Below are positions 1 to 10,474 of a stretch of DNA of 38,981 bases, one piece after another. The stretch is from Zygophlyctis sp. KS116. Its lineage: Eukaryota > Chytridiomycota. The notes under the pieces are model-generated. The model saw only the letters and a list, made by a program, of their open reading frames with translations, searched no databases and had not been told where the DNA came from. The translations under genes and the position numbers were made by a program. The stretch's first letter is position 1. Every line of letters begins with the position of its first letter. The DNA is taken from positions 1-38,981 of the forward strand of contig BAAFSQ010000080.1 in assembly GCA_054661495.1 (NCBI GenBank), read 5' to 3'.

Positions 1-276
1 GTCTTGTGAATTGTGTAAATTTAAAGCAAACAAATAAGTTTCCTGATGAGAAAGTGATTTAAATCTGCCCAATAGAACGGGAGTCATTGAGCATGAGAAG
101 TCTTTAGTAAAATAATGTTTATCTGTAATGCGTTGAACTTCATTACTTTGAAAATATACTTTTATTCCAGGAGAAAATAGTAAGATTGTGCACAAGATCA
201 GTAATGCGATAATTAATGCGATTATCAGTTTTTTGGATGAAATCATCAACCGCCTTAATGCTAATGGTGAAGTCAT
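1..276 (-). CDS. N-terminal part of a type II membrane protein, possibly a glycosyltransferase (partial)
   Basis: An open frame of 92 codons starts at the ATG at 276 and runs off the left edge, so only the N-terminus is visible. A short basic stretch (residues about 9-16) is followed by one strongly hydrophobic segment (about 17-36), a signal-anchor layout that puts the rest in the ER/Golgi lumen. The stretch ETYLFALNLHNSQD at the edge resembles the start of the catalytic region in CAP59/CMT1-type (GT69) mannosyltransferases. This is a weak motif match from memory, so the enzyme family is only a suggestion. No intron is visible in this part. It could equally be another Golgi type II protein. 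Confidence 0.6.
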   Translation of the reverse strand, partial: MTSPLALRRLMISSKKLIIALIIALLILCTILLFSPGIKVYFQSNEVQRITDKHYFTKDFSCSMTPVLLGRFKSLSHQETYLFALNLHNSQD

Positions 277-690
277 TGGAAAAAGGTAAAAGAATCTATT
301 AATAGTAGTGCGGTATTTATAGTAGTAATCTATTAATAGATATGCTATTTATAGTGGTAATCTATTAATAGATATGCTATTTATAGATATCATGACTGAA
401 TGAAACCCTAGATTCCAACACTATAAAGTTGTTGAAAAGGAACAGATCAATAGACAATAAATTGAATTAATGTATTTCCGATTTACGCTTTGCTGTTTGG
501 TTAAGCTTATGTAAGATGCTGGACATGACTCTATGATAAGTTTGCGGGAGTATGATAAAATGGTTTCAAACAAACCCAGACGATATCTAAGACCAGAAAC
601 CTCTGAAATGATACCCGAAAGGCGATCAAAGGAACGATCATTAATGAATCAAATGGATCACGCTGCGAGTATAATGCAATATTTATTCAA
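277..690. other. Intergenic stretch with a small tandem repeat
   Basis: There is no convincing gene between the ATG at 276 and the stop of the next minus-strand frame. The first part holds the A+T-rich tandem repeat listed separately. Short plus-strand ORFs here lack family features and use the opposite strand of the doubtful 691-1263 frame. The region upstream of 276 should contain the promoter of the partial membrane-protein gene. Confidence 0.5.
293..388. repeat. Three-copy tandem repeat, about 32-34 bp unit, with palindromic core
   Basis: Three consecutive copies start at 293, 327 and 359. Each opens with AATCTATTAATAG, whose core CTATTAATAG is a perfect inverted repeat, and continues with a GCTATTTATAG-like tail. 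Copies two and three are nearly identical and copy one is diverged. The array sits just upstream of the ATG at 276, so it may affect that gene's promoter or may simply be slippage-prone A+T-rich sequence. Confidence 0.8.
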
Positions 691-1263
691 TCAGTATAGT
701 GTGCTATCACTTTTCTGTTTCAAGAGTTCAATCTGGTCTTGCTTTACTATTTCCATTTCTATTTCTGCAACAACTGTGTCTGGTACAACTCGCACAATAG
801 AATAGATGGGCTGCCCATCAGAGTACCCAGAAATAAAACATGGAGCCTTCTTTCCAGAGTTTTCTTTAGACTTGCTATTTGAGGCTCTGGATCTCTTAGG
901 CTGGGGCTTATTATTTGGAGTATCAAAGAACTTTGGTTTATTTTTTGAGTCTTCTACAGCTATACTTAATCTCTTTGACAATAAACAAATGACTATAGCT
1001 TTTATGAATTCTGACCCCATTGGATTAACCGGACTGGAATTTACATGATATGTGTACCCCTCATTGTATGGATAAGTAAAGATGGCATTACGCGCCTCAT
1101 TTTCGACAAAGAGCTCCCACTGCTTCTGATTCAATAGAAAAGTTGGACAATTGAAAGCATAAAGAGATGTCAAGACTTGAATACCCCTACAGTCATGATA
1201 CCACATTGCATCACTGGCAAACGTATTGTTAGTTTTGACTTGAGATGCTATTAAATCGGACAA
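691..1263 (-). pseudogene. Unrecognised ORF without a proper start (fragment or 3' exon)
   Basis: An open frame of about 190 codons ends in a stop at 691. The only codon available at its upstream end is TTG at 1263, preceded by an in-frame TAA with no ATG between. The first internal ATG lies about 20 codons in. The predicted protein has a hydrophobic/aromatic N-terminal half with several Cys, Trp and Tyr and a basic Lys/Ser-rich linker near residues 115-140. I recognise no family. Either an upstream exon is joined by a short intron (a TTTAATAG acceptor-like stretch ends at 1250) or this is a decayed or spurious frame. I found no convincing upstream exon. Confidence 0.35.
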
Positions 1264-1875
1264 CTCCCGCGATTAAGCACAGAAGTCGCCCCTTAAAGCC
1301 GCAATATGCCTAATATTTGATCTGTAATGCTTAGAGTACAGTTTTAATGTATAAAAAACAGGAAACATATTCAGGCATTCCCTACTTAGAAACTGGGCCA
1401 GTACTATTCTCAACTTTTTCCCAGAACGCCAGAATCACAAGTGATCACAAGTAATCATTTATTTTTACATTAAACTTAGTAAATATCGCAACAGACAGTA
1501 CTGCTACCATCAAATAACTGGAGATAAGCAACCTCTTGATAATATAATTCTTTTCAACGTATCCCTATAAGTTATGATGATCATCATACCTGAGCTATTA
1601 AATCAAACAAACTTTCTAATTGTATAGTTCCTAAAAACAGCAAAAGTCCGAAAATCCCAAAAGTGGCAGACTTTCTAGATTCTGCAATGCAAATCAATTC
1701 CAATACCAAAAGAATGATTAGAACCCATTTTGGTATGATAAACTCATTCTATGTTTATTTTTAGCATATCATACTCTTTTAGAAATGAATAGAGGTTCAT
1801 AGTAAGAATCTCTTACATTTGGCATGTTTTAAGTAAAATCTGAAACGTCAGCGCCTGTCACAAAAAAGCATTGTA
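1264..1875. other. Intergenic region upstream of the MFS gene, with a 16-bp perfect palindrome
   Basis: No supported gene is seen in these 612 bases. A perfect 16-bp palindrome, TATGATGATCATCATA, lies at 1573-1588, about 290 bp upstream of the transporter ATG. The sequence is otherwise A+T-rich and unstructured. It presumably carries the promoter of the plus-strand transporter gene, but I see no classical TATA element at a telling distance. Confidence 0.5.
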
Positions 1876-3279
1876 ATGACTATCGACAAGAGATATATCA
1901 TTCTGGGACTATCTGCACTATCAGTAATGATTAGTTATGCTGATCGGACAAACATATCCATTGCTGAATTGGATATGAAGAAGGAATTGAATTTATCGGA
2001 TACAACTCTTGGAATCGTCAATTCATCATTCTTTTGGGGATATGCTATAACTCAGATAATTGGGGGATGGTTTGCTGATAAATATGGTGGAAAACATGTT
2101 TTATTGACTGCAGTTGCTGGTTGGAGTTTCTTCACATTTATCGTTCCATTTGCTGTTTCTAAAGGACTGGCTGTTTTTATTATTACAAGGATTCTTCTCG
2201 GGGCTGCTGAAGGAGTTGGATTTCCTGCTGTTCATTCAATGTTGGGTAAATGGATACCTGTAAATGAAAGATCCCGAGCAGTGTCAATTGTTACTGCATT
2301 TTCGTATTTAGGAGCTATATTATCATCTATAGTTGCATCGGCTTTATTGGCTCCATATGGGTGGAGATCTATATTTTATTCTTTTGGATCAATTGGAATG
2401 TTATGGTGTATACCTTGGATTTACTTTGCAGAAAATGAACCTGCTCATCAAATACAATCTAACCAAGTTGAAAATGTTATTTTTTCAAACGTAGTACAAT
2501 CATATTCAGTCGTCAAGAATAACCACAGTCTAACAGAATCAGAAGATTCATGTACAATAGAGAACGAAGGCTTTATTTCCTCAGATATAGTATACATTCT
2601 TGATAGAGAGATAGATTCAACACCGTGGAGGAAAATATTTGCTGCAAAGGAAGTGTGGGCAATTATAATCAATCAATTTGCTCAATCTTGGGGCTTCTTT
2701 ACAATTCTTTTCTATTTGCCTACTTATTTTGAAGTTGTTCATGGTCTGAAGTCTAACCAAGCTGGATTTATGACTATCCTACCCAATTTATTGCAGGTAA
2801 TATAAGTATTAAAAAAATAATTTAAGGGAGTTGGTGGAATAGCTGTGGGGTTCATTGGCGACTTTTTGATCGAGAAAAAGCAGTATACCACCTATCATGT
2901 TCGACTTTTTGCGCAATTGATTGGTATGTGGGGCCCAGCATTATTTTTTGGTTTATTAGGATTTATTGGACATACCAATGTTATTTTAGCAGAAATTTTA
3001 TGCACAGTTGGGATGGGTCTTAGCTGCGCTACTTTGATTGGTGTCAGCTGTTCACAGTTAGATATTTCTCCCAGATATGCTGGAACGGTTTTTGCTATTG
3101 GAAATGTTTCGGGGACTATTGCAGGAATGATTGCAACCTTTTTCGCAGGTGCATCACAAGATCAAGTCATGGAAATACACCCCTGGACATTGATATTTAC
3201 AATATGTTCTTTATTCAATATAGTTGGTGGAATCGCATGGATCTTGTTGGGCGGAGGAGATAAAGTAGTCATTCAATAA
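1876..3279 (+). CDS. Major facilitator superfamily transporter, SLC17 / anion:cation symporter-like
   Basis: Two exons (1876-2796, 2827-3279) flank a 30-nt GT-AG intron and give 457 residues, a normal MFS length. After a short N-terminus come about twelve hydrophobic segments split by a polar cytoplasmic loop of roughly 80 residues (about 195-275). The first half carries YADRTNISIA in TM1 and the loop motif WFADKYGGKHVL, corresponding to the MFS GxxxDRxGxR signature. Both are typical of the SLC17/ACS branch that moves organic or inorganic anions with H+ or Na+. The substrate cannot be read from the sequence. The second exon resumes exactly in TM8 (GVGGIAVGFIGDF), which confirms the splice. 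The ATG at 1876 is the natural start because TM1 begins soon after it. Confidence 0.9.
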
Positions 3280-3642
3280 TCTGGGACAGAATCGGCGCCT
3301 TAACAAGATTATTTATGCTATAGCTTCAAGAGTTTGATAATAAACTGGAAAGATATCTTTCTGCGGTTCCTGACAAGATATAGTTACGGTTTATCGGACA
3401 ATAGTCTGCTAAAAAATGACTGTTGCAGCTAAATAGAGTAATACCAATTAGCCATCAAATTTAGATTGTTTGCTGCTTCCGCTATTTTAGTTCTCTCCAG
3501 CGCTAACATTTTGAGCGATTTTCCACTAGACTATAGATGATTCGACGGAGAAAATGATTGAGAAAGTCAAAATATGTGATCTATACAAGTTTATCGATCG
3601 GTTAAATATTGAAATTTTTCATAGCATCAATTTATTAAAATC
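3280..3642. other. Convergent intergenic region, no gene seen
   Basis: These 363 bases lie between the stop of the transporter and the stop of the AAA-ATPase-like gene on the other strand. The longest frames are about 30 codons and show no family features. One copy of the heptamer TCGGACA lies at 3394-3400. Given the 6-25 bp gaps elsewhere in this window, this is an unusually long 3'-to-3' spacer. Confidence 0.5.
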
Positions 3643-5192
3643 TTAAGTAGAACTTTTTAGTTTGTTTTTAAGAAGTGGTATAACATCTTCTTTCCAGTGC
3701 ATTTCTAGCTCCTTATTAGGAATAGAAACAAATGACTTTTCATTCTCGACACTGTATGTGAGATATCCAGTGTGGACCAAGAAATCCAAGATGGAATTTA
3801 TATTCCAATCATTAACCGAGTAGTTCACTGTTGTATCGAGAGAAGCAATTCGAAACTTTTGTCTCTTTTCGGCTATTATATCCAACATCGGTATTAAACT
3901 GTCTCCTATTTTTGGAGATATGACCGAGCAAATAGTTTCAAGACTGGAAGAAACACGTTCAGGACCAGACGCTTTGACCCAATAAGAATCAAATTCCTTT
4001 TGAATAAGCCACTGCATGAATGACCATGGGTTAATAACCATGTTCCCATCCATCTTGTATCCACTGTACCATTCACAAACATTTTCTATTTCCGAATCAG
4101 AATTGATTAAACCTTCAATTTCTGCTTTTGAGAATCCAAAACTTGAAGAAAAGCCCCGATCATCAACAGAATACACCGTGATATTATTCAGCCCGGACAT
4201 TGCATCAGCAATACGAACCTCGACATTGCCCATCAAACAGGCTTTTTTTAGAGCTGAATTTCCTTTCAAAGCCTTAGAATAGAACTGTCCCAAGAAATTA
4301 GATGCCGCTTTATAATAGCCCTTTCGAAAAGCATGATTCAAAGGAGCGTCGTATTCATCAATGAGGACAATCACTCTTTTTCCATGAAACTCAAATAGAC
4401 TTGTTATAAGCCTTTGGAGTATAGAAGGTAATGCTCCGCGATTGACAGGGGGGTTTAAAGAGTCAAAATCATAGCCATACATTTTCCATTTGGCAATTTC
4501 TTCGGCCAATTCCATTTTATGAAGAGCAACCATCTTTCTTATACACTCCCATATATTATGATACATTTCTTCCCAAGTTTCACCTTTGCAATCCTTAAGA
4601 TCAAGAAAGACAACAGGATACTGACCACAGTGTTTCTTAACAAAATCAACATCTTTGGAAATCAGAAAACGATCAAAGCTTTCGGCAGAAGCATCGATTG
4701 ATAAAAATGACTTGAGCATAGATAGATTCAAACTTTTTCCAAATCCTCTAAGAATTAGCCAAATCTTAAACTTGCCTTGGGCGCAGAATAACAGCAACTT
4801 CTGAATAGTCTTTCATAAACTCTTTGATAAACATGGTCTTATCAATGATAAATGCCTGATTCTTGATGATTTCGCCAAAATCACAACTTCCAACTGTTCG
4901 CTGGATTGATGCATTCTCCCTGACAGATGATCTACTCTTTCCTGCAAGAACTGAACATCATAAAAGTAGAATTACCTTTAGCAGTAGCTGGTAATACAGT
5001 CTCACCATGATCCGAATGACTCATTCCAACGACTTTTTTTACTGTCAATAACCAACCATTCGTCTGCGACTTATTCCTCGCAAATGTCGAGTAGTCTGCA
5101 TTGTTGATCGCTAGAATTGGCTTAACCAGTTGAAATGCATACTTTGCTACATTTAAGATACTTGAATGTCGAGTCATCATGATTCTGATCAT
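3643..5192 (-). CDS. AAA-ATPase-like protein (PF09820 type) lacking the C-terminal PD-(D/E)XK nuclease
   Basis: Three exons (5192-4976, 4941-4776, 4747-3643) give 495 residues. The first intron (4942-4975) is GT-AG. The second (4748-4775, 28 nt) starts with GC. Splicing it restores VAVILRPRGFGKSLNLS, the P-loop-like signature of this family (RPRGFGKS near 126-133). Upstream IIDKTMFIKEFM is the family's usual lead-in. VIVLIDEYDAPL (about 254-265) is the Walker B region, and GLNNITVYSV followed by FGFSKAEI is the conserved sensor-side segment. Relatives common in bacteria, and expanded in some early fungi and AM fungi, normally continue into a PD-(D/E)XK nuclease. This one stops right after the ATPase part. 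The start is uncertain: an alternative ATG at 5268 would need another short intron. The cellular role is unknown. Confidence 0.82.
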
Positions 5193-5380
5193 TAATGGAA
5201 CCTGGACTTTCACCTAATTCTTGAGATACTGGAGATACTGGAGCAGATCTTGGGTAAGTAATTACCATTAAATTTATAAACTCTACTCATGAATTTGACT
5301 GTTCCTATAATAATGCATTCACAGGATTTGGACCCATTGTCCAACTGCATGCCATGGTGTAGGTCACGTGCAAGATTTGA

Positions 5381-7438
5381 ATGTCAAGTACCAAAAGATT
5401 CAATAGAATACAAAAGATTGTTTCTAATTTTTGTCTTGATAAAGCTTCAATGCTTAATCCGGGTGATTTTATTTCCATACATCCTTCATATGTGATGACA
5501 CATGACAATACTGGCGCTGTTTTGAAAAAGTATGATTTAGCAATAATTTATTCAAAGATTTTCTAGCATTGGCGCACAAAAGGTCTTTGATCCTTCGCAA
5601 ATTGTTTTTACCCTCGATCATAATGTTCAGAATTTCTCACAATCTAATTTAGATAAATATAAAAATATTCAAGAGTTTAGCCAAAAGCAGTCTATAGACT
5701 TTTACCCGGCCGGACGGGGTATCGGACATCAGATTATGATTGAGCAGGGCTATGCTTTTCCGAATTCTATGGTAGTAGCATCAGATTCTCATTCAAATAT
5801 GTATGGAGGAGTGGGATGTTTAGGAACGCCCGTCGTTAGAACCGATGCTGCTGCTATTTGGGCGACTGGACGTACTTGGTGGCAGATTCCTCAGGTTACA
5901 AAAGTCACCTTTATTAATAACTTACCAAAAGGATGTACTGGTAAAGATGTTATTATAGCTCTTTGCGGGCATTTTAATCAAGATCAAGTACTAAACCATG
6001 CATTGGAATTTGATGGTCCAGGATTAGAATCTTTGAGTGTTGATGATCGCTTAACTATTTCTAATATGACCACTGAATGGTATACTTATTTTTACTAATC
6101 AGCAAAGGGGTGCATTGGCTGGGATTTTCCCAGTTGATAATATTACACTGGAATATATATCCAAGCGTATTTCATGGTTTGGTGGAAATCATTCGAGGTA
6201 TAATAAAATGAAGTTGGAAAAGATATCTCAAAATCTAATGAATGCTGATGATGGGGCAGATTATGCACAAGAAATCATTTTTGATCTCTCTAGTGTGGTT
6301 CCATATATTTCTGGCCCAAACTCTGTCAAGAAAATGAAAAGTTTAAATGAAATAGAACAGGAAAATATCAAAGTCCATAAAGCATACTTGGTATCTTGCG
6401 TGAATTCTCGGCTTTCAGACATAAAAGCTGCTGCTGAAATTATGAAAGGTCAAAAAATAGCTAATCATGTCGAGTTCTATGTAGCTGCTGCATCCTCAGA
6501 GGTTCAAAAAGAAGCAACTGATGCGGGTGACTGGCAAATATTATTAAATGCTGGTGCAAAGCCGTTGATTTCTGGGTGCGGCCCTTGCATAGGTATTTTT
6601 TCAATCTTAATTATAAGGGCTTGGAGCTGGATTATTGAAAGATGGAGAAGTGGGAATTTCAGCAACAAATAGAAATTATAAAGGCAGAATGGGTTCACCA
6701 TTGGCAACAACTTATTTAGCCTCCCCAGCAGTTGTCGCTGCTTCTGCAATCAGTGGATATATTTCTCGACCCACGTCTTGGAAAAATAAAGAGGGGATCG
6801 CCGATATATCAGCTGAATTAAAAACTTCCATCAAGAAAAACATCTCTAAAGTAGTTAAAAATAATAATGCCCCTGTAGACATATATCCTGGCTTCCACCC
6901 AATCTTACAAGGTGAACTTGTCTTTTGCGATCACGATAACCTAAATACTGATGGGATCTATCCTGGAAAATATACTTATGAAGATGATATTTCTCCAGAA
7001 AAAATGGCAAAAGTAGTGATGGAGAATTATGATTCTCAATTTTCGTCAATAATCAAGAAAAATGATATTCTTGTTGCCGGATTTAATTTTGGAACGGGCT
7101 CATCGAGAGAACAGGCTGCTACTGCTTTAAAATATGCAGGGGTCAATCTCATTTTGGCTGGATCTTTTTCAGAGACTTTCAAGAGAAATGCCATCAATAA
7201 TGGCCTCTTGGTTTTAGAATGCCCTGAGCTTGTTCAGTTACTAAGAAAGAAAGGATCAAAGAATCTAAAAGCCTTAACTTGGAGAAGCGGGTTGGATGCT
7301 CATGCAAATCTTTTATCTGGTGAAATAATTGTGGATTCTTTAAAATATAACATTCCATCTGTTGGATATTCTGCACAAGAGCTGATCGTGGAAGGCGGAC
7401 TTGAATCTTGGATATCAAAGACAATATCAAAGCAATAA
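5381..7438 (+). CDS. LYS4: Homoaconitase (homoaconitate hydratase), mitochondrial, lysine biosynthesis
   Basis: Four exons (5381-5529, 5558-6079, 6108-6592, 6618-7438) separated by introns of 28, 28 and 25 nt give 658 residues, close to the yeast enzyme. It converts homocitrate/homoaconitate to homoisocitrate in the alpha-aminoadipate pathway. Diagnostic stretches are [30 protein letters not shown] and [13 protein letters not shown]. The three 4Fe-4S ligands are visible: the Cys in [10 protein letters not shown] (about 321) and both in SGCGPCIG (about 381 and 384). The second and third splices restore NMTTEWGAL and GCGPCIGLGAGL. The chosen ATG gives a short basic N-terminus, plausible as a weak mitochondrial presequence, and an extra upstream exon is possible. 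The stop lies 6 bp from the stop of DUS2 on the other strand. Confidence 0.95.
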
Positions 7439-7444
7439 AAAAAC

Positions 7445-8501
<1,057 letters not shown>

Positions 8502-8517
8502 TTAGAAATTAATAGTA

Positions 8518-9228
8518 TTAGGAGTACATTATCGGAAAAACTGATTTATCCGTCCCAAAAGAGTCTGTACTATTTTGTACTGAAATTGATTCTATATCAT
8601 TGTTTTTTGTTTCTTTGGGCAGTATTTTTTTAGAATTTGATGTCTGACAACAACTTGAATTTGCTTTTTCTTCGTGTAAAACATGTAATTTCTGTAATAA
8701 TCTTGAGAGATTAACATCTTTTGAACTTGATTGCAGAGCTAAATCATCTACAATATGCCTCGCAGCAATTTGAGTGGGTGTTTGATGTAATATAGAGATT
8801 GATCCTGTTAAAGAATTGGTATCTTGGTTTATATTGTCATTATCATCTAATGATTTGCTCTTTCTATGTGATTCTTTCAGAGAGAAAATCTCTTTTTGAA
8901 TTTGTCCGATAACCAAAAGTGCCAAAGTTTTTTCAATTTGACACACTTGAAGATCCAGTTTACAGTTTTTAAGTTGATCATCCAGCCTCTTCTTGTCTAA
9001 TTTTAAATCCATGATACTATTTTCTAATTCTACTGTTACATCGCATTTCTTTGCATATAATTCCTCCACATCACTCAACTTAACCGCAAACCTCTTCTTG
9101 TCTAGCAAGGCCTTGTTCTTCTCCTCCTCCAAAACTTTCCAATCTTCCATAGACTTTACATTTGGGTCCATGAATGGAAAAGAAAAATCATGAACCTTTC
9201 CTGGAGACTTTGAGTGGTTGTTTCCCAT
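8518..9228 (-). CDS. Hypothetical coiled-coil protein with N-myristoylation-type start
   Basis: An intronless 236-codon frame starts at the ATG at 9228. The N-terminus MGNNHSKSPGK fits the N-myristoylation consensus (Gly2, small residue at position 6), suggesting membrane attachment. Residues about 25-120 are a long Glu/Lys/Leu-rich heptad-like region (LEEEKNKALLDKKRFAVKL and following), so a coiled coil is likely. The C-terminal third is Ser/Asn-rich and polar, with a CC pair (SSCCQTS). I recognise no named family. The 283-bp upstream spacer holds two close copies of a GAATCGGAC motif (9383-9406). Confidence 0.7.
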   Translation of the reverse strand: MGNNHSKSPGKVHDFSFPFMDPNVKSMEDWKVLEEEKNKALLDKKRFAVKLSDVEELYAKKCDVTVELENSIMDLKLDKKRLDDQLKNCKLDLQVCQIEKTLALLVIGQIQKEIFSLKESHRKSKSLDDNDNINQDTNSLTGSISILHQTPTQIAARHIVDDLALQSSSKDVNLSRLLQKLHVLHEEKANSSCCQTSNSKKILPKETKNNDIESISVQNSTDSFGTDKSVFPIMYS

Positions 9229-9511
9229 TAAAAAGAATGACGTATATCAAGGGAAAATTGAAGACAATGTCATTTACTAGTGAGTCACATGTTCCGCGCA
9301 TTCAGGGTCTAGACGGTTACGGATTTGCAAGGTTAACCTAAATTCTAAACTTTGACCATCACCCTCAACTTGTACGACTGATGAATCGGACGGGATGAAT
9401 CGGACAGATACAGATGGAAACATATACTCAAAGTAAATTGGAGAGCGTCAAGACTTGGAATTCCTTACTTTGGCATCATCACCAGTATTTTAATCTCCGA
9501 TGGCGTATTCA

Positions 9512-9832
9512 TCACAAATCAAATGGCTTTAAATTTTCTAGCATTTTATCAAGAATGGCATTAAAAGAAGATTCCGCACGTTGATTTGATAGAGTCTGAA
9601 TTTTACGATTAGTAATAGTTTCAAGTTTTAAAACTTTTAAATTAAGTTTTTCCAAATCTGAATTTACTTTTGAAGACTCTAAAATTCTACAACTAGACAT
9701 TCTAAATACATTTTGTACTACCTCCTTGGATTTTTCCTTTATAGAATTACGTGTTCTTTGAGATAAAATACAATCTTGAGACTCTAGAGAATAAGGATTT
9801 GAAGATATTGAAGAATCTATGAATCTATTCAT
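9512..9832 (-). CDS. Small helical hypothetical protein overlapping the J-protein gene
   Basis: A 106-codon frame begins at the ATG at 9832, and an in-frame ATG at 9844 would add four residues. The start lies inside the last codons of the upstream J-protein gene on the same strand, so its ATG overlaps that gene's TAG within ATGAATAG. The protein is polar and predicted helical, with a Lys/Leu/Glu-rich region in residues about 35-100 that could form a coiled coil. I do not recognise it. It may be a real small gene with a very compact junction, or an alternative 3' exon of the J protein, although I see no suitable splice joining them. Confidence 0.5.
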   Translation of the reverse strand: MNRFIDSSISSNPYSLESQDCILSQRTRNSIKEKSKEVVQNVFRMSSCRILESSKVNSDLEKLNLKVLKLETITNRKIQTLSNQRAESSFNAILDKMLENLKPFDL

Positions 9833-10415
9833 GGGATGATCCATATTCTACTTTGAGTTTCTCAAGTTTTTTAATTTCAGCTTCCAGTGAGGAATTTTTT
9901 GATTTTTGAATGACTCTTTCATATTCTTGATTAGATACAATTTTTGATTCCTCCATATATTGTTTTAATTTAGATCTCTTTTCGACATAAAATACAGATA
10001 AAATCATTCCTCCAATTGTTGAAATCAGCAAAATAATGCCAGCCATTTTCCCATTACTCATATACAATGGTCCTGTTGAATAACTTCCCTTGTAAAACGA
10101 ATCATCATTCATATCCTTGTAATTGGTTTTATAAGACTTTTGAGAAGATGCATTTGAATCAACTGAATTATTTCTTAAATAACCGTCCTTTTTGGATAGA
10201 ATTTCATAAGCTCTTGTTATTTGCATAAATTTGTCATCATTTTCCAATGAATGTTTTGTCCGACTGTCCGGATGATACAACTTTGCGAGTTTGAAATAAG
10301 CAGACTTGATTTCCTTTGCTGATGAATTTCTTGGAATATTAAGGATTTTAAAAGGATCAAAGTTTGAGGTCGTTGAGAGTTTTAAACTTGAAATTCTATT
10401 GATGAATGCTCTCAT
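9825..10415 (-). CDS. J-domain (DnaJ) co-chaperone, membrane-anchored, probably mitochondrial
   Basis: A single exon of 197 codons starts at the ATG at 10415. The frame stays open further upstream, but that part overlaps the divergent cyclase gene and lacks features. The N-terminus MRAFINRISSLKLSTTS is basic and Ser-rich, like a mitochondrial presequence. The J domain spans about residues 20-80 (FDPFKILNIPRNSSAKEIK) with the invariant HPD at 48-50, which stimulates Hsp70 ATPase activity. No Gly/Phe or Cys-repeat region follows, so this is a class III J protein. One transmembrane segment (about 124-144) precedes a charged coiled-coil tail. It is divergently arranged with the cyclase, 59 bp apart. 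The partner Hsp70 and exact homologue are unknown. Confidence 0.85.
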   Translation of the reverse strand: MRAFINRISSLKLSTTSNFDPFKILNIPRNSSAKEIKSAYFKLAKLYHPDSRTKHSLENDDKFMQITRAYEILSKKDGYLRNNSVDSNASSQKSYKTNYKDMNDDSFYKGSYSTGPLYMSNGKMAGIILLISTIGGMILSVFYVEKRSKLKQYMEESKIVSNQEYERVIQKSKNSSLEAEIKKLEKLKVEYGSSHE

Positions 10416-10474
10416 TTTTATGATGACGTCGACGCCACCAGCAATAATAGTCAAGGCGATTTGTTTATAAACCA

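Noticed and set aside
806-1048. 80-codon plus-strand ORF opposite the 691-1263 frame
   Set aside because: It has no domain, homologous motif or splice partner. Neither strand is convincing here; the longer minus frame is kept only at low confidence.
5289-5508. Overlapping plus and minus ORFs just upstream of LYS4
   Set aside because: They overlap the LYS4 first exon in other frames, while the LYS4 frame shows conserved residues ([18 protein letters not shown]).
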